The notes under the pieces are model-generated. The model worked only from the letters and a program-made list of their open reading frames with translations, did not search any database and was not told the origin of the DNA. The position numbers were made by a program, and so were the translations under genes. A DNA stretch of 64,000 bases from Allobaculum sp. Allo2. GTDB taxonomy: Bacteria > Bacillota_I > Bacilli_A > Erysipelotrichales > Erysipelotrichaceae. Positions within the stretch are counted from its first letter, which is position 1. Each line of letters starts with the position of its first letter. The stretch lies in NCBI RefSeq assembly GCF_022701175.1, contig NZ_CP078088.1, forward strand, positions 2,294,001 through 2,358,000, given 5' to 3'. This document shows positions 40,230-50,458 of the stretch, piece after piece.

Positions 40230-40879
40230 TTAGCTGTTTCCGTTTTTGGTGGAGGCGCTGTCCATGGAGTTGGTCGTGAAAACGAGCTCCTGAATCGAGC
40301 TGACCACATCAACGGCTTTGACCATCACGTGATGCGGAACCTGAAAATGCTGGTGGGTAAAATCGACGATGCCGATTATGCCGTTGGCAATCAGACGGTC
40401 AACGGTAGCCTGGATATCTTCCGAAATGGTCAGGATGGCAATGCGGCATCCTTTGGGGATGCGTGTTTCCAGCTCATCGAGCGAGTATACATTGATGCCG
40501 AACATGTTTCCGGTCTTGGCCGGATCGATATCGAACGCGCAGGCGATTTCGCCGACGACATAATCCCACTTGTTATAGTTCATCAGGGCACGGCCAAGGT
40601 TGCCGGCACCGACCAGAATGATTTTTCATCAAAATCTACACCAAGCTCCTGATTGAAAATCTCGATCAGTTTGTCTACATCATATCCGTAGCCCTGTTTT
40701 CCCAGGTTTCCAAGAAACGAGAAATCGCGGCGGATCGTAGTCGGTTCAATGTCTACGAAGTTGCTCAGCTCGCGCGACATGATTTTGGAAACCCCGTTTT
40801 TCTGAAGTTTACGAAGCGCTTTAAGATATACCGGATATCTCTGCAGGGTCGCCTTTGGAACAGAGTTTGCGTTTTTCAT
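40230..40879 (-). CDS. rex: Redox-sensing repressor Rex
   Basis: Dimeric repressor that leaves DNA when the NADH/NAD+ ratio rises; controls fermentation and respiration genes. Residues 1-80 form the winged helix (VPKATLQRYPVYLKALRKL; MSRELSNFVDIEPTTIRRD; GKQGYGYDV), followed by a Rossmann domain (ILVGAGNLGRALMNY; AFDIDPAKTG) and the C-terminal swapped helix (VVSSIQELVF). Joined length about 215, the family norm. One shift near 40625. Start at 40879 rather than 40900 because GGAG precedes it by about 10 bases. A half-site-like TTGTGAATTT at 40918 could reflect self-regulation, but a full Rex palindrome was not seen. Confidence 0.95.
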
Positions 40880-41032
40880 GATTATCACCGCTCCAATCAT
40901 AACAAAGAATTCCTAATTTGTGAATTTATCTCTTATTTGAACAAGAGATTTTTAATCCAAAAAACAGATATGTCTGTATTTTCAAAAGACCGCCCCTAAA
41001 TGGGAGCAGCCTCGAGCGTTTTACGATGATTT

Positions 41033-41748
41033 TTATGATTTTTCTGTACGGATCGGTTTAGACGGCTTGCTTCTTTCCCTTTTTAAGAGGGTGCTCGACC
41101 ACGCCTTAAACAGGCGGACAAGCGAGGGCAAAGACCACATCCAGCGATTGAGAGCGATTTTCTTCAGAAAAATGCGCAGAGCGCCCTGCGCTGCCTGCCG
41201 GCTGTCCCGTAAAATCCGCCGGCGCAAAATCATGGGCCAGGCCACTTCGCAAATCCAGAGCGCCAGATTCATGAACAGGAACAGAACGATCAGGCAGGCC
41301 CCGTAGGACCAGCGAAGCGCAATTGTCAGCACTCCAAAAGCAGAACCGTAAGCAGTACGAGAAGAGCGCCGACCCATTTTCTTAAGCGCCTGTGATCATC
41401 AAAGAGAATACGTGTCCTTCCTTTGTTTTCTGGCTCCTGTCCATTTAAGGCGTTTTCGAAGTCCATACGGGCAAAGAGCAGACGCCAGTCCGAATCCTTT
41501 CTGGCGTTTTCAATCGCCGCATGCCACAGACGGCACGCGGCAATATTGGCCTGCGAAGGAACGGTCTTTTCGGTCTCGATCTGCAGCTCCAGATCGAGTG
41601 CCTTTAAAGCGGTCTGTGCCGAGATCTGCTCCGGCTTAAACGCGCTGATCGTTCGCTGAAGCTTTTCTCTGGACGGGGAAGCCGTCGAAATTTCATTTTT
41701 CATATCCTGTTCAAGCTGCATGAGAATCGCGCAGTAAGTATCTTCCAT
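41033..41748 (-). CDS. Two-helix membrane protein, unknown
   Basis: About 238 residues after joining a shift near 41340. The N-terminal half is soluble and helical (AILMQLEQDMKNEIS; ALKALDLELQIETEK; ANIAACRLWHAAIENARKD), followed by two transmembrane segments (KWVGALLVLLTVLL; ACLIVLFLFMNLALWI) and a basic C-terminus (KRERSKPSKPIRTEK). No known domain. Start after GAGAGGCGG. It lies downstream of the Gx-transporter gene on the same strand with a spacing of about 120 bases, so it may be in the same operon. Confidence 0.6.
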
Positions 41749-41871
41749 GAGGCCGCCTCTCTTTCTCAGTTTCCGGATTTTCAACTTTGCATCGTTTTGC
41801 ACGGGCTTAGTTTCGCTGGCCAGAGCCCGTCTTGTATAACGATCTTCTTACCCATTCGCGCTTATTCGTGC

Positions 41872-42372
41872 TTAATTCAGGCGAATGCGAATGAGCACCT
41901 GCCGGGCAATCCAGGCGATGCAAAGTCCGGAGAGCACGGAAAGCGCAAGCAGGGCCGGCAGAAACAAGCCCATGAAAAACTGCTGATAAATCCAGGCAAT
42001 CGCAATGACCTGTCCGATCGTATGACAGGCCGCACCCAGCGTACTGACTCCGTAAATGGAAAACCAGCCCGAACGGTATGCCAGCGTCATGCCGATCAGA
42101 GACAGCGTACATCCGCATGCCGAGAGCAGAAAGCTGACGGAAAAGAGGGTACCAGTGGCCAGCGAAGCCAGGAAAATGCGCAGTACGGTAACCGCACACA
42201 TTTCCTTTGGTCCATAGGCATACAGCGCGAACAGGCCGGCAATATTGGCCAGACCGATTTTGTAGCCGGGAATGATCGTAATCAGCGGAAAGAAAGATTC
42301 GACGATCTGCATGAGAATCGCTGCCGCGATCAGCAGCGAAAGAATCGTCATTTTACGAATTGTCCGGTTCAT
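41872..42372 (-). CDS. Gx-transporter (HepI-like) membrane protein
   Basis: 166 residues, intact, with five hydrophobic helices (MTILSLLIAAAILMQIVESF; ITIIPGYKIGLANIAGLFAL; VLRIFLASLATGTLFSVSFL). PG-x-K-I-G-L-A-N is the hallmark of the PF07456 group, formerly annotated as heptaprenyl diphosphate synthase component I. In many Firmicutes it pairs with NusG-II and ApbE-type proteins; its transported substrate is not settled. ATG overlaps the NusG-II stop (ATGA), so the two are translationally coupled. Confidence 0.85.
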   Translation of the reverse strand: MNRTIRKMTILSLLIAAAILMQIVESFFPLITIIPGYKIGLANIAGLFALYAYGPKEMCAVTVLRIFLASLATGTLFSVSFLLSACGCTLSLIGMTLAYRSGWFSIYGVSTLGAACHTIGQVIAIAWIYQQFFMGLFLPALLALSVLSGLCIAWIARQVLIRIRLN

Positions 42373-42883
42373 TGAATCACCGTATCTTCCTGGGCTTCAC
42401 TGCCCTCAATCGTCACAATCGTCTCGTTGGGCAGACAGACAATGGGAACCGCCGGCGAATCTACATACCCCTGTCGGGAGCAGTAATGATGGGGCGAGTT
42501 TTCCTGCGTGACCGCAGCCTTACCATTTTTATGGAAATGTGGACCGTGCCTAAGGTGCCTTCCACCGAATATTCGCCGTCTTCGCTGAGCGGAAGCCGGA
42601 GCTTTTCTTCGCTGCGCACTTTCACGACGGCATATGAGCCGCCTTCTTTATAGTTCAGAAGCGGAAAAAGCAGAAGCACTGCACACGCCAGCAAAAGAAC
42701 GATCAGAATCTTGTCCGCTTTGCGAAGACCGTCTTTGGAAAGGTCCGGACGGATCCGCTCGCGTCGAGACGATCTGGAACGCGTCGTACCCTTTGGCGAC
42801 GTCTGAGGCAGCGCTGCATCCGTCTCTGCCGTTTTGCGCTCTGGACTGAATGAATTTTCCGGATAATCTTTGCGCTCTGGCAT
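42369..42883 (-). CDS. NusG domain II protein, membrane-anchored
   Basis: About 170 residues: a charged N-terminus (SRSSRRERIRPDLS), one transmembrane helix (KILIVLLLACAVLLLFPLL) and an extracytoplasmic NusG-II domain (VEGTLGTVHISI; NSPHHYCSRQGYVDS; PIVCLPNETIVTIEG). The paired cysteines in H-H-Y-C and I-V-C-L-P are typical of the group. The shift near 42510 lies in an A-run; the joined protein ends DTVIQ at 42369. It overlaps the Gx-transporter gene, forming a conserved pair. Confidence 0.82.
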
Positions 42884-42993
42884 GGGTCTGCCTCCTTTTC
42901 TGTCTTACTATTCAGTATACCGGATCACGGCCTGGGTTTTGGTTTTCGAAACAGGCCGCACTCGGTTTGGAAATCCATGCAGGCCAAAGAAAA

Positions 42994-43014
42994 CCCGCAG
43001 CATCGCTCTGCGGG
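42994..43014. terminator. Bidirectional terminator at the edge of the IS island
   Basis: CCCGCAG/CTGCGGG with a seven-base loop and T-tracts on both strands; separates the NusG-II gene from the IS remnant. Confidence 0.8.
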
Positions 43015-43069
43015 TCTTTTTCGAATGGTGAAATTGCACTCGCCATTTGCGTCCAGACAGGATTTATCT

Positions 43070-43931
43070 TTTCCGCGTAGCGGATAGTGGAGTGCGTCGC
43101 CTTTATACTTGGCCAGATTCTTTTGACCAGAATCAGATTCTTTGTGATATCTACTTCCGGATCTATGTCGTATTCTTCTGCAATCTGTAGAAGAGCCTGA
43201 TAGTCTCGTTTCTTCAGACGAATCAGAAACAGCTGCGCCAAATCCATGATCGCCTTTTCTAAACTGAAACCATGAAATCCTCGATCCATGATAAATATCC
43301 CTTTTTCTGTGATTCGGCGCATCAGTTCAAGAGCACCGATGCGTTCGTTTTTCTTAGCGAGTTTCTGGATTTCTACATCTGTGAAGAGCTTATTATCTAC
43401 GTCATAAGCAGCGACCACATGGGCTCCAGCCCGTTTGCGTTTTGGAGATTTGGTCCGGAGGAAGTCGTCGCTGTCCTTGTTAAAGGGTTCGAGATGCAGA
43501 GTGGAGCCATCAATGGCATACGTCGGGTAAAGATACTTGCGATCCTCAAAGGCACCTGTAAGGAGCAGTCTGCTCATGACCTGCTCAAAGATGTCCTTAA
43601 AGAAGTCGGAACGGAGCTTGCTTCTAGCTTCGCTCAGTGCTTAATTGGCAAACTGGTTTTCTTCACAGAAGCCTGCATAAGAGGCAAGCTGGATCGGGAG
43701 ATTCGTGCTCTGCATGGAGAAGATAAAGTCGACCAGCTTATCCAGAGGCAGCTTTTGGGTGTCACGACAGAAGGCGCTGTTCTGATGGTAGTTCGCATGA
43801 CCGCTCATTACCGTTGCGGTCGATTCCTGGAGAATCGTACGCAGCTGGTCAGGCGATGGATGGTGACCGGAGGGCACAGTAGAGCCCATGGCGGTTTGTA
43901 AAGCGAATGCAGTGGAGCTTAAATGCGGCAT
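43070..43931 (-). pseudogene. Truncated IS4-like transposase remnant
   Basis: N-terminal part and first two catalytic regions of a DDE transposase: HPSPDQLRTILQ, then ARSKLRSDFF, YPTYAIDGSTLHLEPF (first Asp) and GIFIMDRGFHGFSLEKA (second Asp), then RLKKRDYQALLQIAEEYDID. The C-terminal half with the Y-R-x-x-W-x-x-E glutamate is absent, since homology ends near 43070. A shift near 43640 also interrupts it. Similar architecture to the IS4 copies elsewhere in the window but clearly different in sequence. Not functional. Confidence 0.75.
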
Positions 43932-44314
43932 GTCAATAGTTCCTTTCCAATTTGGAAAGGGGGAAAATGACCCCTTCAAGCTCCGCTGGATTATGGCCTG
44001 AAGGGCCCGCGATTTTGTCAATAATCTCATTTGTACAAGTTTTGAAACTTCCTAAACTTCCTGCCACAAAAAAGACAAATTATCTCAAATGGATAATTTG
44101 GCAATCTACAAAACCGTTAACCGAATGGCATTGCTTTTATATAGCAATTTCAATATCTATAACCGGAGTAAAAAATATGGAGAGAGTAAGGTCTTTTGTG
44201 TAAATTCCATCAAGGCATCAGACTGATACAATCAGCTTGAGCCTGACAAATTTATACAAGGAGACCACTTATGCCACGTAAAGCTAAAGCTGCACCAACC
44301 CTTCAGAAACAGAT
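43932..44314 (+). other. Remnant sequence with hairpin and truncated frame before IS66 copy B
   Basis: A hairpin at 44213-44245 (AGGC..CTGAT / ATCAG..GCCT) is followed by AAGGAG and an ATG at 44272 whose frame (MPRKAKAAPTLQKQM) is cut by IS66 copy B. Hairpin plus strong ribosome site suggests the start of an element. The fragment may belong with the sequence resuming at 46967. Confidence 0.45.
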
Positions 44315-44387
44315 GTAAGCGTCAAATAGAACCCGTCTAGCGCCACCCCTCCGATCTCGGAAAATTATTCTGAATCGGAGGTTTTTT

Positions 44388-44609
44388 ATGCAACTCGAAA
44401 CCCTTATGAAGTGGGAAACACTTCTCGAAGATTTCTATCTTCATCCCGAACTGACTATGAAACAGTTCTGTCGGACTCGAGATCTGGACTATACCCGTTT
44501 TCGACGCATGGTTCATTGCGTCGAATCGGTAGAAAAGCTTGAACAGAAAAAGGCGCCAGAGCTTTCAGATCTGGCGTTCTTCAAAGTCGTCATTCAGGAG
44601 GAAAAATAA
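44388..44609 (+). CDS. tnpA: IS66 protein TnpA
   Basis: 73 residues, all-helical with a helix-turn-helix pattern (WETLLEDFYLHPELTMKQFC; LDYTRFRRMVHCVE), which matches the small first ORF of IS66 elements. The frame is intact, and the stop is directly followed by the tnpB ATG, consistent with coupled translation. Probably DNA-binding. Confidence 0.75.
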   Translation: MQLETLMKWETLLEDFYLHPELTMKQFCRTRDLDYTRFRRMVHCVESVEKLEQKKAPELSDLAFFKVVIQEEK

Positions 44610-44610
44610 G

Positions 44611-44991
44611 ATGGAATCAAAATTCAGCTTCACAAATATCTATATCGCCAAAGATCCGATCGACTTCAGAAAAGGAATGGGCGGTCTCGCTGCTCTTGTT
44701 CAGGATCAGTTTAAGCTCAGCCCTTTCGATGAATCTCTCTTCATCTTCACCAATCGCTCAAAGGGCCGCATCAAGTGCCTGTACTATGACGGAACGGGAA
44801 CCTGGCTGTTCTACAAGGTTCTCAACTCCGGACATTTCGACTGGAGAATTACAGGAGATGGGATCGTGTCGATCACATCCCAGCAGCTGAACTGGCTGCT
44901 GGACGGTCTGAACATGGAGACGGGAAAGGTCTACAAGAAAACGACTCCCTGTTCCTCTGATCTGACGATTCTGCATATCCTTTCGATATAA
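44611..44991 (+). CDS. tnpB: IS66 protein TnpB
   Basis: 126 residues: NIYIAKDPIDFRKGMGGLAA, FDESLFIFTNRSKGRIKCLY, GTWLFYKVLNSGHFDW. These match the IS66 Orf2 signature. Preceded by AGGAGG. Intact. Confidence 0.9.
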   Translation: MESKFSFTNIYIAKDPIDFRKGMGGLAALVQDQFKLSPFDESLFIFTNRSKGRIKCLYYDGTGTWLFYKVLNSGHFDWRITGDGIVSITSQQLNWLLDGLNMETGKVYKKTTPCSSDLTILHILSI

Positions 44992-45077
44992 TCTGCTTAT
45001 ACTAAATAAGAATAATATTAATTTTATAATATTCAATATTAATTGATATAGATGGAATTATATGATATAGTTAAGGC

Positions 45078-46764
45078 ATGAAAAATGATTTCTCCAGCCT
45101 GCTCCGTCTTATTCAAAGCCCGGATGGAGTGAAACAAGAAGATGTTTTAGAGATGTTCAAAGATGCTTCCAAAGAAGAACTTCTCAAAATAACCGCTCAG
45201 ATTTCCGAGATGTTCAATTACAACTTCATCAAGAGAATCAAGAGCAGGAATGAGCGGTTTGGGACTTCTTCGGAGGGAATGCCTTCTCTGTTTGAGAACC
45301 TTCCTGAAGGGCATCTTGATGCCAATTCTAAAGCAGCGTCTGTCCTTGAGAATCTTTCTCAAGAACAGGAGGATGAGGAAATCGTTCAGACTCAAAGGGC
45401 AAAAGAAAACTCTTCACGACAATATCAATGATCTTCCTAAGATCACCAATACCATCGAACCGACCGGTCCAGAGTTTGAAGCGGTTAAAGATAAATGTGT
45501 CCAGCTTAAGTCTGTTGTTTATGACCAGATCGTTCACGTTCCTGCACAGTGGTATGTACAGCGCGATATTTACCCTGTTTATTTGTATGAAGACGAAAAC
45601 GGAGAGACACATATTTTCCAGGCTAAGCCAGAAACATCCAAGCTGTTTCCAGGAAGTTATGCTTCCCCTTCTCTGACAGGGAAAATCATTTCCGACAAAG
45701 TCGTGCTTGGCCTTCCGTTCTACCGTCAGGAGCAGGATGTCAACAGGCAGGGGCTCTATCTGACCAGACAGACAATGAGCAACTGGGGAATAGAAACTTC
45801 GGAACAGTATCTGGAGTCGATATACAACCGCATGGTAAAAGATCTGAAACACAGCGGACACATTCATATGGATGAGACGCCTTTACGCGTATTAGAAAGC
45901 TCGAAAAGCGGGGGCAACAAGATGGGGACCATTATTGTTACCCGTACCAGCTGGGCGGAAAATCACCAGCTGGTCGTTTATCACGCCACCGAGCGCAAAG
46001 ATAAGCAGGCGTTTGCGGATTTCCTTTCTCCGGACTATTCCGGAACAATCATCTGTGACGCAGCGGATGTACACAGGATATATAAGGACGCCACGCTTGC
46101 CTTCTGTATGGCACATGCCAGACGCAAGCTCACGGATCACCTCAAAACACGCAGGGATTACAAAGCGTATCTGAAACTGAGTGATGAAGAGAAAACGAAG
46201 TTTCTGGAGGAGGAAGAGAACCTGGGCCTGAGCCTGACCCTGAAAGCCCTCGCTCTGTTCCAGAAGCTTTATAAAATCGAACGGACAGCCAAAAATCTGC
46301 ACGAAACCCCTGAGCAGATTCAGATCCGCAGAGATAAGGAAAGCCGTCCCGTGTTCGAAGCCCTCGAAGCCCTGATGTGGAAAATCTACGATGGCGCAGC
46401 CCCAAAGTCAGAATTGAAGAAAGCTGCAGAATACTTCGTCAAAAATCGAAAAGAATTAGCTGCTTTCTTAGAAGACAGAGCAACTCCAATCGATGACAAT
46501 GCGTGCGAGCGAATGGTGAAGCCATTCGTAATGGCCAGAAAGAACTTCCTGTTTTCCAATACGTTCAGAGGAGCCAAAGCCACAGCCATCTGCTTCACGA
46601 TCCTGCAGAGCGCTATTCTCAACGGCCTGGATCCAAGAAAGTATCTGGTCTATGTTCTGGATGTTTTATCCACACAGGGACTCCAGGACCATATCGTTGA
46701 GGGGCTGCTTCCATATTCGAAAACGCTGCCGGCTGATCTGTATGTGGAAAGGGAAGAAAATTAG
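45078..46764 (+). CDS. tnpC: IS66 transposase TnpC (frameshifted)
   Basis: About 560 residues. N-terminal helical region (EDVLEMFKDASKEELL), transition near 45400 by a shift in an A-rich tract, then the catalytic region: HSGHIHMDETPLRVLE (first Asp), TIICDAADVHRIYKDA (second), CMAHARRKLTDHL and DDNACERMVKPFVMARKNF at the C-terminus. Between is the variable helical segment. Sequence differs considerably from copy A, so these are two IS66 types, not a recent duplication. Confidence 0.9.
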
Positions 46765-46837
46765 AGAGATCCGAAAAAGCCAGAAGAAATTCTGGCCTTT
46801 TCTCGTGGCCAAACGCTTTTCGCAGACAAAAGCCTTC

Positions 46838-46935
46838 AAACTGCTCAACCAGCAGCCCACTGGGCAGTCGGTCGAGCAGTTTTTATAAAGAAGAGCGCAG
46901 ACGTCTTCACGGAAATTGTGAAGGAGTCTGCGCTC
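46838..46935 (+). terminator. Two hairpins at the right end of IS66 copy B
   Basis: AAACTGCTC/GAGCAGTTT followed by TTTAT (46838-46884), then GAGCGCAGAC/GTCTGCGCTC (46893-46935). Confidence 0.7.
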
Positions 46936-47045
46936 GATTTCTAGACGGGTTCTATTTGACGCTTACTCATCAGATTGGCGAGCTCTTACAGAAAGAATCG
47001 ACTTCTCTGCTCTGGTTCCTGTTTCTTTCAGAAAGGAGCTTAGAC

Positions 47046-47877
47046 ATGACCATTCAGATTCAAAAGTCCGTCTGCGCCGGACTCGATGTTCATAAAAACA
47101 ATGTCTACGCCTGGGTCTGCTGTTCTGTGAAAGATCCTAAAACCAATGTGGACGTTCTCAAGCTCAAATCGAAAAGTTCAGATCCAACCATACGGATCTT
47201 TCTGAGATGTGTGACTGGATTCTTGAGATGACGAAGAAAATTCTGAAATCTCAGCCGCATGATCCGATCGATGTCTACATGAAATCCACCGGAAAATACT
47301 CCACACCGGTTTACAACGTCTGTGAAGAGAAAAAGCTGATTCCGCATATAGTCAATCCAAAACACGTGCGGATGATCACTGGTCAGAAAACAGACCAGAA
47401 GGACGCTGCGTGGATCGCAGAACTGGGAATTAACGGCCTTCTCAGGGAATCCTATATTCCCGAACGGCGCATTCGAGAAGCCAGACGACTGTCACGCACG
47501 CGGACAAAACTGGTTTACGTCAGAGGCGACGATATCCGTCGCATTCGAAATATCCTGACCGAAGCCAATATCCGACTTGATTTGATCTTCTCGGGTGTTG
47601 AAGGGGAATCGGCAAGGAATGTTATCCAATACCTGCTGGACACGGAGGTGCCGGTACTGGAAGAAGTACAGAAGCGGATTCGTAAATCGTGCAGTATCGT
47701 CAAGTTTGCCAATGCTCAGGAGCGTAAAGAAAAAGAAGAAGAACTTTATAAAGCGTTCGCCGGCGCCAAGTTCTCCCCCTCGCAGAAATTTGAGCTCAAA
47801 TCCGCCTATCAAAGAATTGACCATACGGCTAAGCAGATTCAAGACTACGAATCTATGATGCAAGAAACTCTTGAACC
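47046..47877 (+). pseudogene. IS110-family transposase, N-terminal part
   Basis: N-terminal DEDD domain: CAGLDVHKNNVYAWVCC (first Asp), after a shift near 47190 the second acidic region VYMKSTGKYSTPVYN, NPKHVRMITGQKTDQKDA (DEDD Asp pair), followed by the coiled coil (RRIRNILTEANIRLDL). It ends at ETLEP where IS30 enters. The C-terminal half is at 49678-50265. Interrupted, hence not functional unless repaired. Confidence 0.85.
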
Positions 47878-47923
47878 GGTGAATTGAAATAGTAAACGCA
47901 CCCATTGAACTCTTTCTCGTTGC

Positions 47924-47968
47924 ATTTAGTCCTTCAACCACAATCGTTGCGTTTAGTCCTTCAATCCA
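47924..47968. repeat. Subterminal direct repeats of IS30
   Basis: TTGCATTTAGTCCTTCAA and TTGCGTTTAGTCCTTCAA, 27 bases apart in phase; near-copies are at the right end (about 49417 and 49473). Confidence 0.75.
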
Positions 47969-48062
47969 GATAACTTAAGGTCGTTCTTGTTTAGCGAAAA
48001 ATGTACTGACCGATTCGGCCAGTCTTCGATGTTCTCCTTCCAAAACAGACAGGAGGGCCTTA

Positions 48063-49361
48063 TGCCTAATCAAAAACATCTCAACGCTGTCACTCGAAAA
48101 CTGATTCAAGACGGTCTGGACCAGGGGCTTTCTATGGCTGAAATCGCCCGACAGATCGACAAGTCTAAAAGCACCGTCAGCCGCGAAGTCAAAGCGCACA
48201 TTTCCTTTCAGCCGTGTCTTAAGGAATCTGATTCCAACGGTAAAGCTGTCATCTGGGATTGCGTCTGTATTCATGAATGCAGCCCTGACAACGGGATTTG
48301 TAAATCTCCATGTAAAAAGCGAAAGCCGATTCCTTGCGAATTCAGAGACAAAAAGGATTCTGCAACGGATGTCCTAAAGCCCATCGGCCTCGGCGGTGCA
48401 AACTCGAAAAGCGCCTCTACAAAGCGAAACAGGCGCAGGAGGAGTACGAAAAAACTCTTAGAGAATCGCGCACTGGGATCAACCTTACCGGTGAAGAATT
48501 CCAATATGTGAAACGCATCATCAGTGAAGGAGTTAAAAACGGGCAGTCTCTTTCCTCTATCTGTCAGCGCTGCCCAGAGATCCCAGTAACGGAGCGTACT
48601 GTCTATACCTGGATCGAACATCGGGAATTAGCCGATCAGGGAGTCTTAAATATCGATCTCCCCTTAAGGTAAAGCGAGAAATCCGATTCAAGCCCTCTAT
48701 CAAAACGAAAAAGCGGAAAGACAATTCTGTGGTTTGAGGCCGAACTTATGAGGATTTTCAGAAACACCTCGCTTCACACCCAGGTGTATCGGTAGTTGAA
48801 ATGGATACGGTCTATAACGACGTAACCAACGGGCCATTCATGCAGACTTTTCTATTTCGCGATCCGCACCATCTGTTTCTCGCTGTTTACCACACAGAAA
48901 AGACCGCTCAGGCGATGTCTGAAGGACTTAAAACTCTCCACGATCAGCTTGGAGCCCAGACTTTCCGACGACTGTTCGCGGTGGTTCTGACCGATCTCGG
49001 TTCAGAATTTACTGCAGTCGAAGAAATCGAAGCACTCGGTGTGAAAGTGTTTTACTGCGATCCGATGCAGTCTATCCAGAAAGCCTCCGTTGAGAACAAA
49101 CATCTTCTTTTAAGGAGAATTTCCCCGAAGAACCGAGGCGGCCATATTTTTGATTTAGTCAAGCTGGGACTGACCAGTCAGGAGCAGCTGAACATCGCTG
49201 TCTCGCATATCAACTCATATGGATTAAAAAGTCTGCACGGTCATACGCCGTACGATTATTTCTGCTTTCTGGAAAAATCTTCTGAAATTGTGGAAAAACT
49301 AGGAATCAAAAAAATAGATCCGGCTTCTGTCCACTTGAAGCCAGATCTGTTAACTCGCTAA
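48063..49361 (+). CDS. IS30-family transposase (frameshifted)
   Basis: DDE transposase, about 430 residues. N-terminal helix-turn-helix (LIQDGLDQGLSMAEIARQID, KSKSTVSREV), Cys-rich CVCIHECSPDNGICKSPCKK, then the catalytic core: VVEMDTVYNDV (first Asp), AVVLTDLGSEF (second Asp) and QKASVENKHLLLRR (Glu, with N-x-x-LR). Shifts near 48360, 48675 and 48740 break it; joined, the sequence is continuous. The zinc-ribbon-like Cys cluster is typical of this IS30 subgroup. Confidence 0.9.
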
Positions 49362-49677
49362 ACAATAACGAGAGTTAAGAAGGAGAACGAACACACCTTA
49401 ATTCACATATTTGGCAGTTGCATTTAGTATCGGAGTAAAAAATACACTAATCAACTGCTCTTTTTGTCGTGGCTGCATTTAGTCCTTCCAACTCAAAAAT
49501 TTTAGCATGGAAGCACAGAAAAGGCGAAACGCGGCCCTGGTAAAGAAAAATCCCCTCAGTTTCCTGGCTTAGATAAAGGAAATTGAGAGGAAAGGTAGAT
49601 TTTGAAACAGTAAATGGAACGCTCGTTTTTATCAGTTCAATGGGTGCGTTTACTATTTCAATTCACCAATTCCTGGG

Positions 49678-50265
49678 ATTTCCCATCTCTCGGCGAAACA
49701 GATTCTCGGCGAAATCGGTCCGAAAATGGATTGCTTCGTAAACGTGAAGCACTTTATAAGCTGGTGCGGTCTTTGTCCCGCAAGTAATCAGAGTAACGGA
49801 AAGCACAAATCAGTGAAGATAGGAAAGGGTGGGAGATACCTGAAGCCTGTACTGATTCAGTGCGCTCCCAACGCCGTTAAAAATCCATATTTTGGCAATA
49901 AGTATAAAGCCATTTCTGGCAGACGAGGCAAGAAGAGAGCTCTGGTGGCTATTGCGAGAAAAATGATGACAGCAGCCTATCACATGCTTCGAACCGGAGA
50001 ATGTTTCCGGCCCAGTGATGAATCTGACGTATCGAATACAGCGGTCCCGGCTGAGAACGAGACGGTTGAAGAAAACAGCTGCACCGAAGCCGAGAATTTC
50101 GTGGAATTGGAGAACGTCCACGAAATTCAGAAAACGGCCGTAGAACTGGTTGAACTGACAAAAGAATCAGATCCAGTTCTTATTGAAAAGGTGCAGATCC
50201 TGCTTAAACAGATTGGAATTCCCTTTCAACTGGCAGAAACAACAACCAAGTCATTGTTGGTATAA
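49678..50265 (+). pseudogene. IS110-family transposase, C-terminal part
   Basis: Continues the interrupted reading: IPGISHLSAKQILGEIG, then WCGLCPASNQSNGKHKSVKI and YLKPVLIQCAPNAVKN, the serine-containing Transposase_20 domain of IS110 (P-G-I and G-L-x-P-x-x-x-x-S). A variable acidic tail (ENETVEENSCTEAENFVELE) follows. Frame resumes directly after the IS30 right end. Confidence 0.85.
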
Positions 50266-50458
50266 CGCAGAATACAAATGATGACGGCTAAGAAAAATTT
50301 CCCTTCGCAAGGAGGGCTTTTCGTCGTGCCATAAATCATCTAAAGACTTTCACATTTTCAAAAATATCTGCCTGAAATTTCCCTGCATACTCGCGAGTTT
50401 ACAAGATCCAGGCGTAAGGTTCCACAGCAAACTGAAAAATTCAAAGCCGTGCCTCAGA

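Larger units (their letters stand above)
44315..46966 (+). mobile_element. IS66-family element, copy B
   Basis: 2,652 bp with perfect inverted ends beginning GTAAGCGTCAAATAGAACCC. Carries tnpA, tnpB and tnpC, one more gene than copy A. The 8 bases on each side (AAACAGAT and TCATCAGA) differ, so there is no target duplication; a flank was lost or rearranged after insertion. Confidence 0.93.
47878..49677 (+). mobile_element. IS30-family element inserted in IS110
   Basis: 1,800 bp. Perfect inverted ends: GGTGAATTGAAATAGTAAAC at left and its complement at right, continuing GCACCCATTGAA. Subterminal copies of GCATTTAGTCCTTCAA or close variants sit near both ends. The target duplication is not clear, possibly only 2-3 bp. 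The transposase spans 48063-49361. Confidence 0.93.
46967..50340 (+). mobile_element. IS110-family element split by IS30; ends unresolved
   Basis: The transposase is recognisable on both sides of an IS30. IS110 elements have no inverted ends or target duplications, so the ends cannot be set exactly. Only 79 bases precede the start codon here before IS66 copy B begins, much less than the usual left noncoding end. The right boundary is placed after the transposase stop near 50340. Confidence 0.7.
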
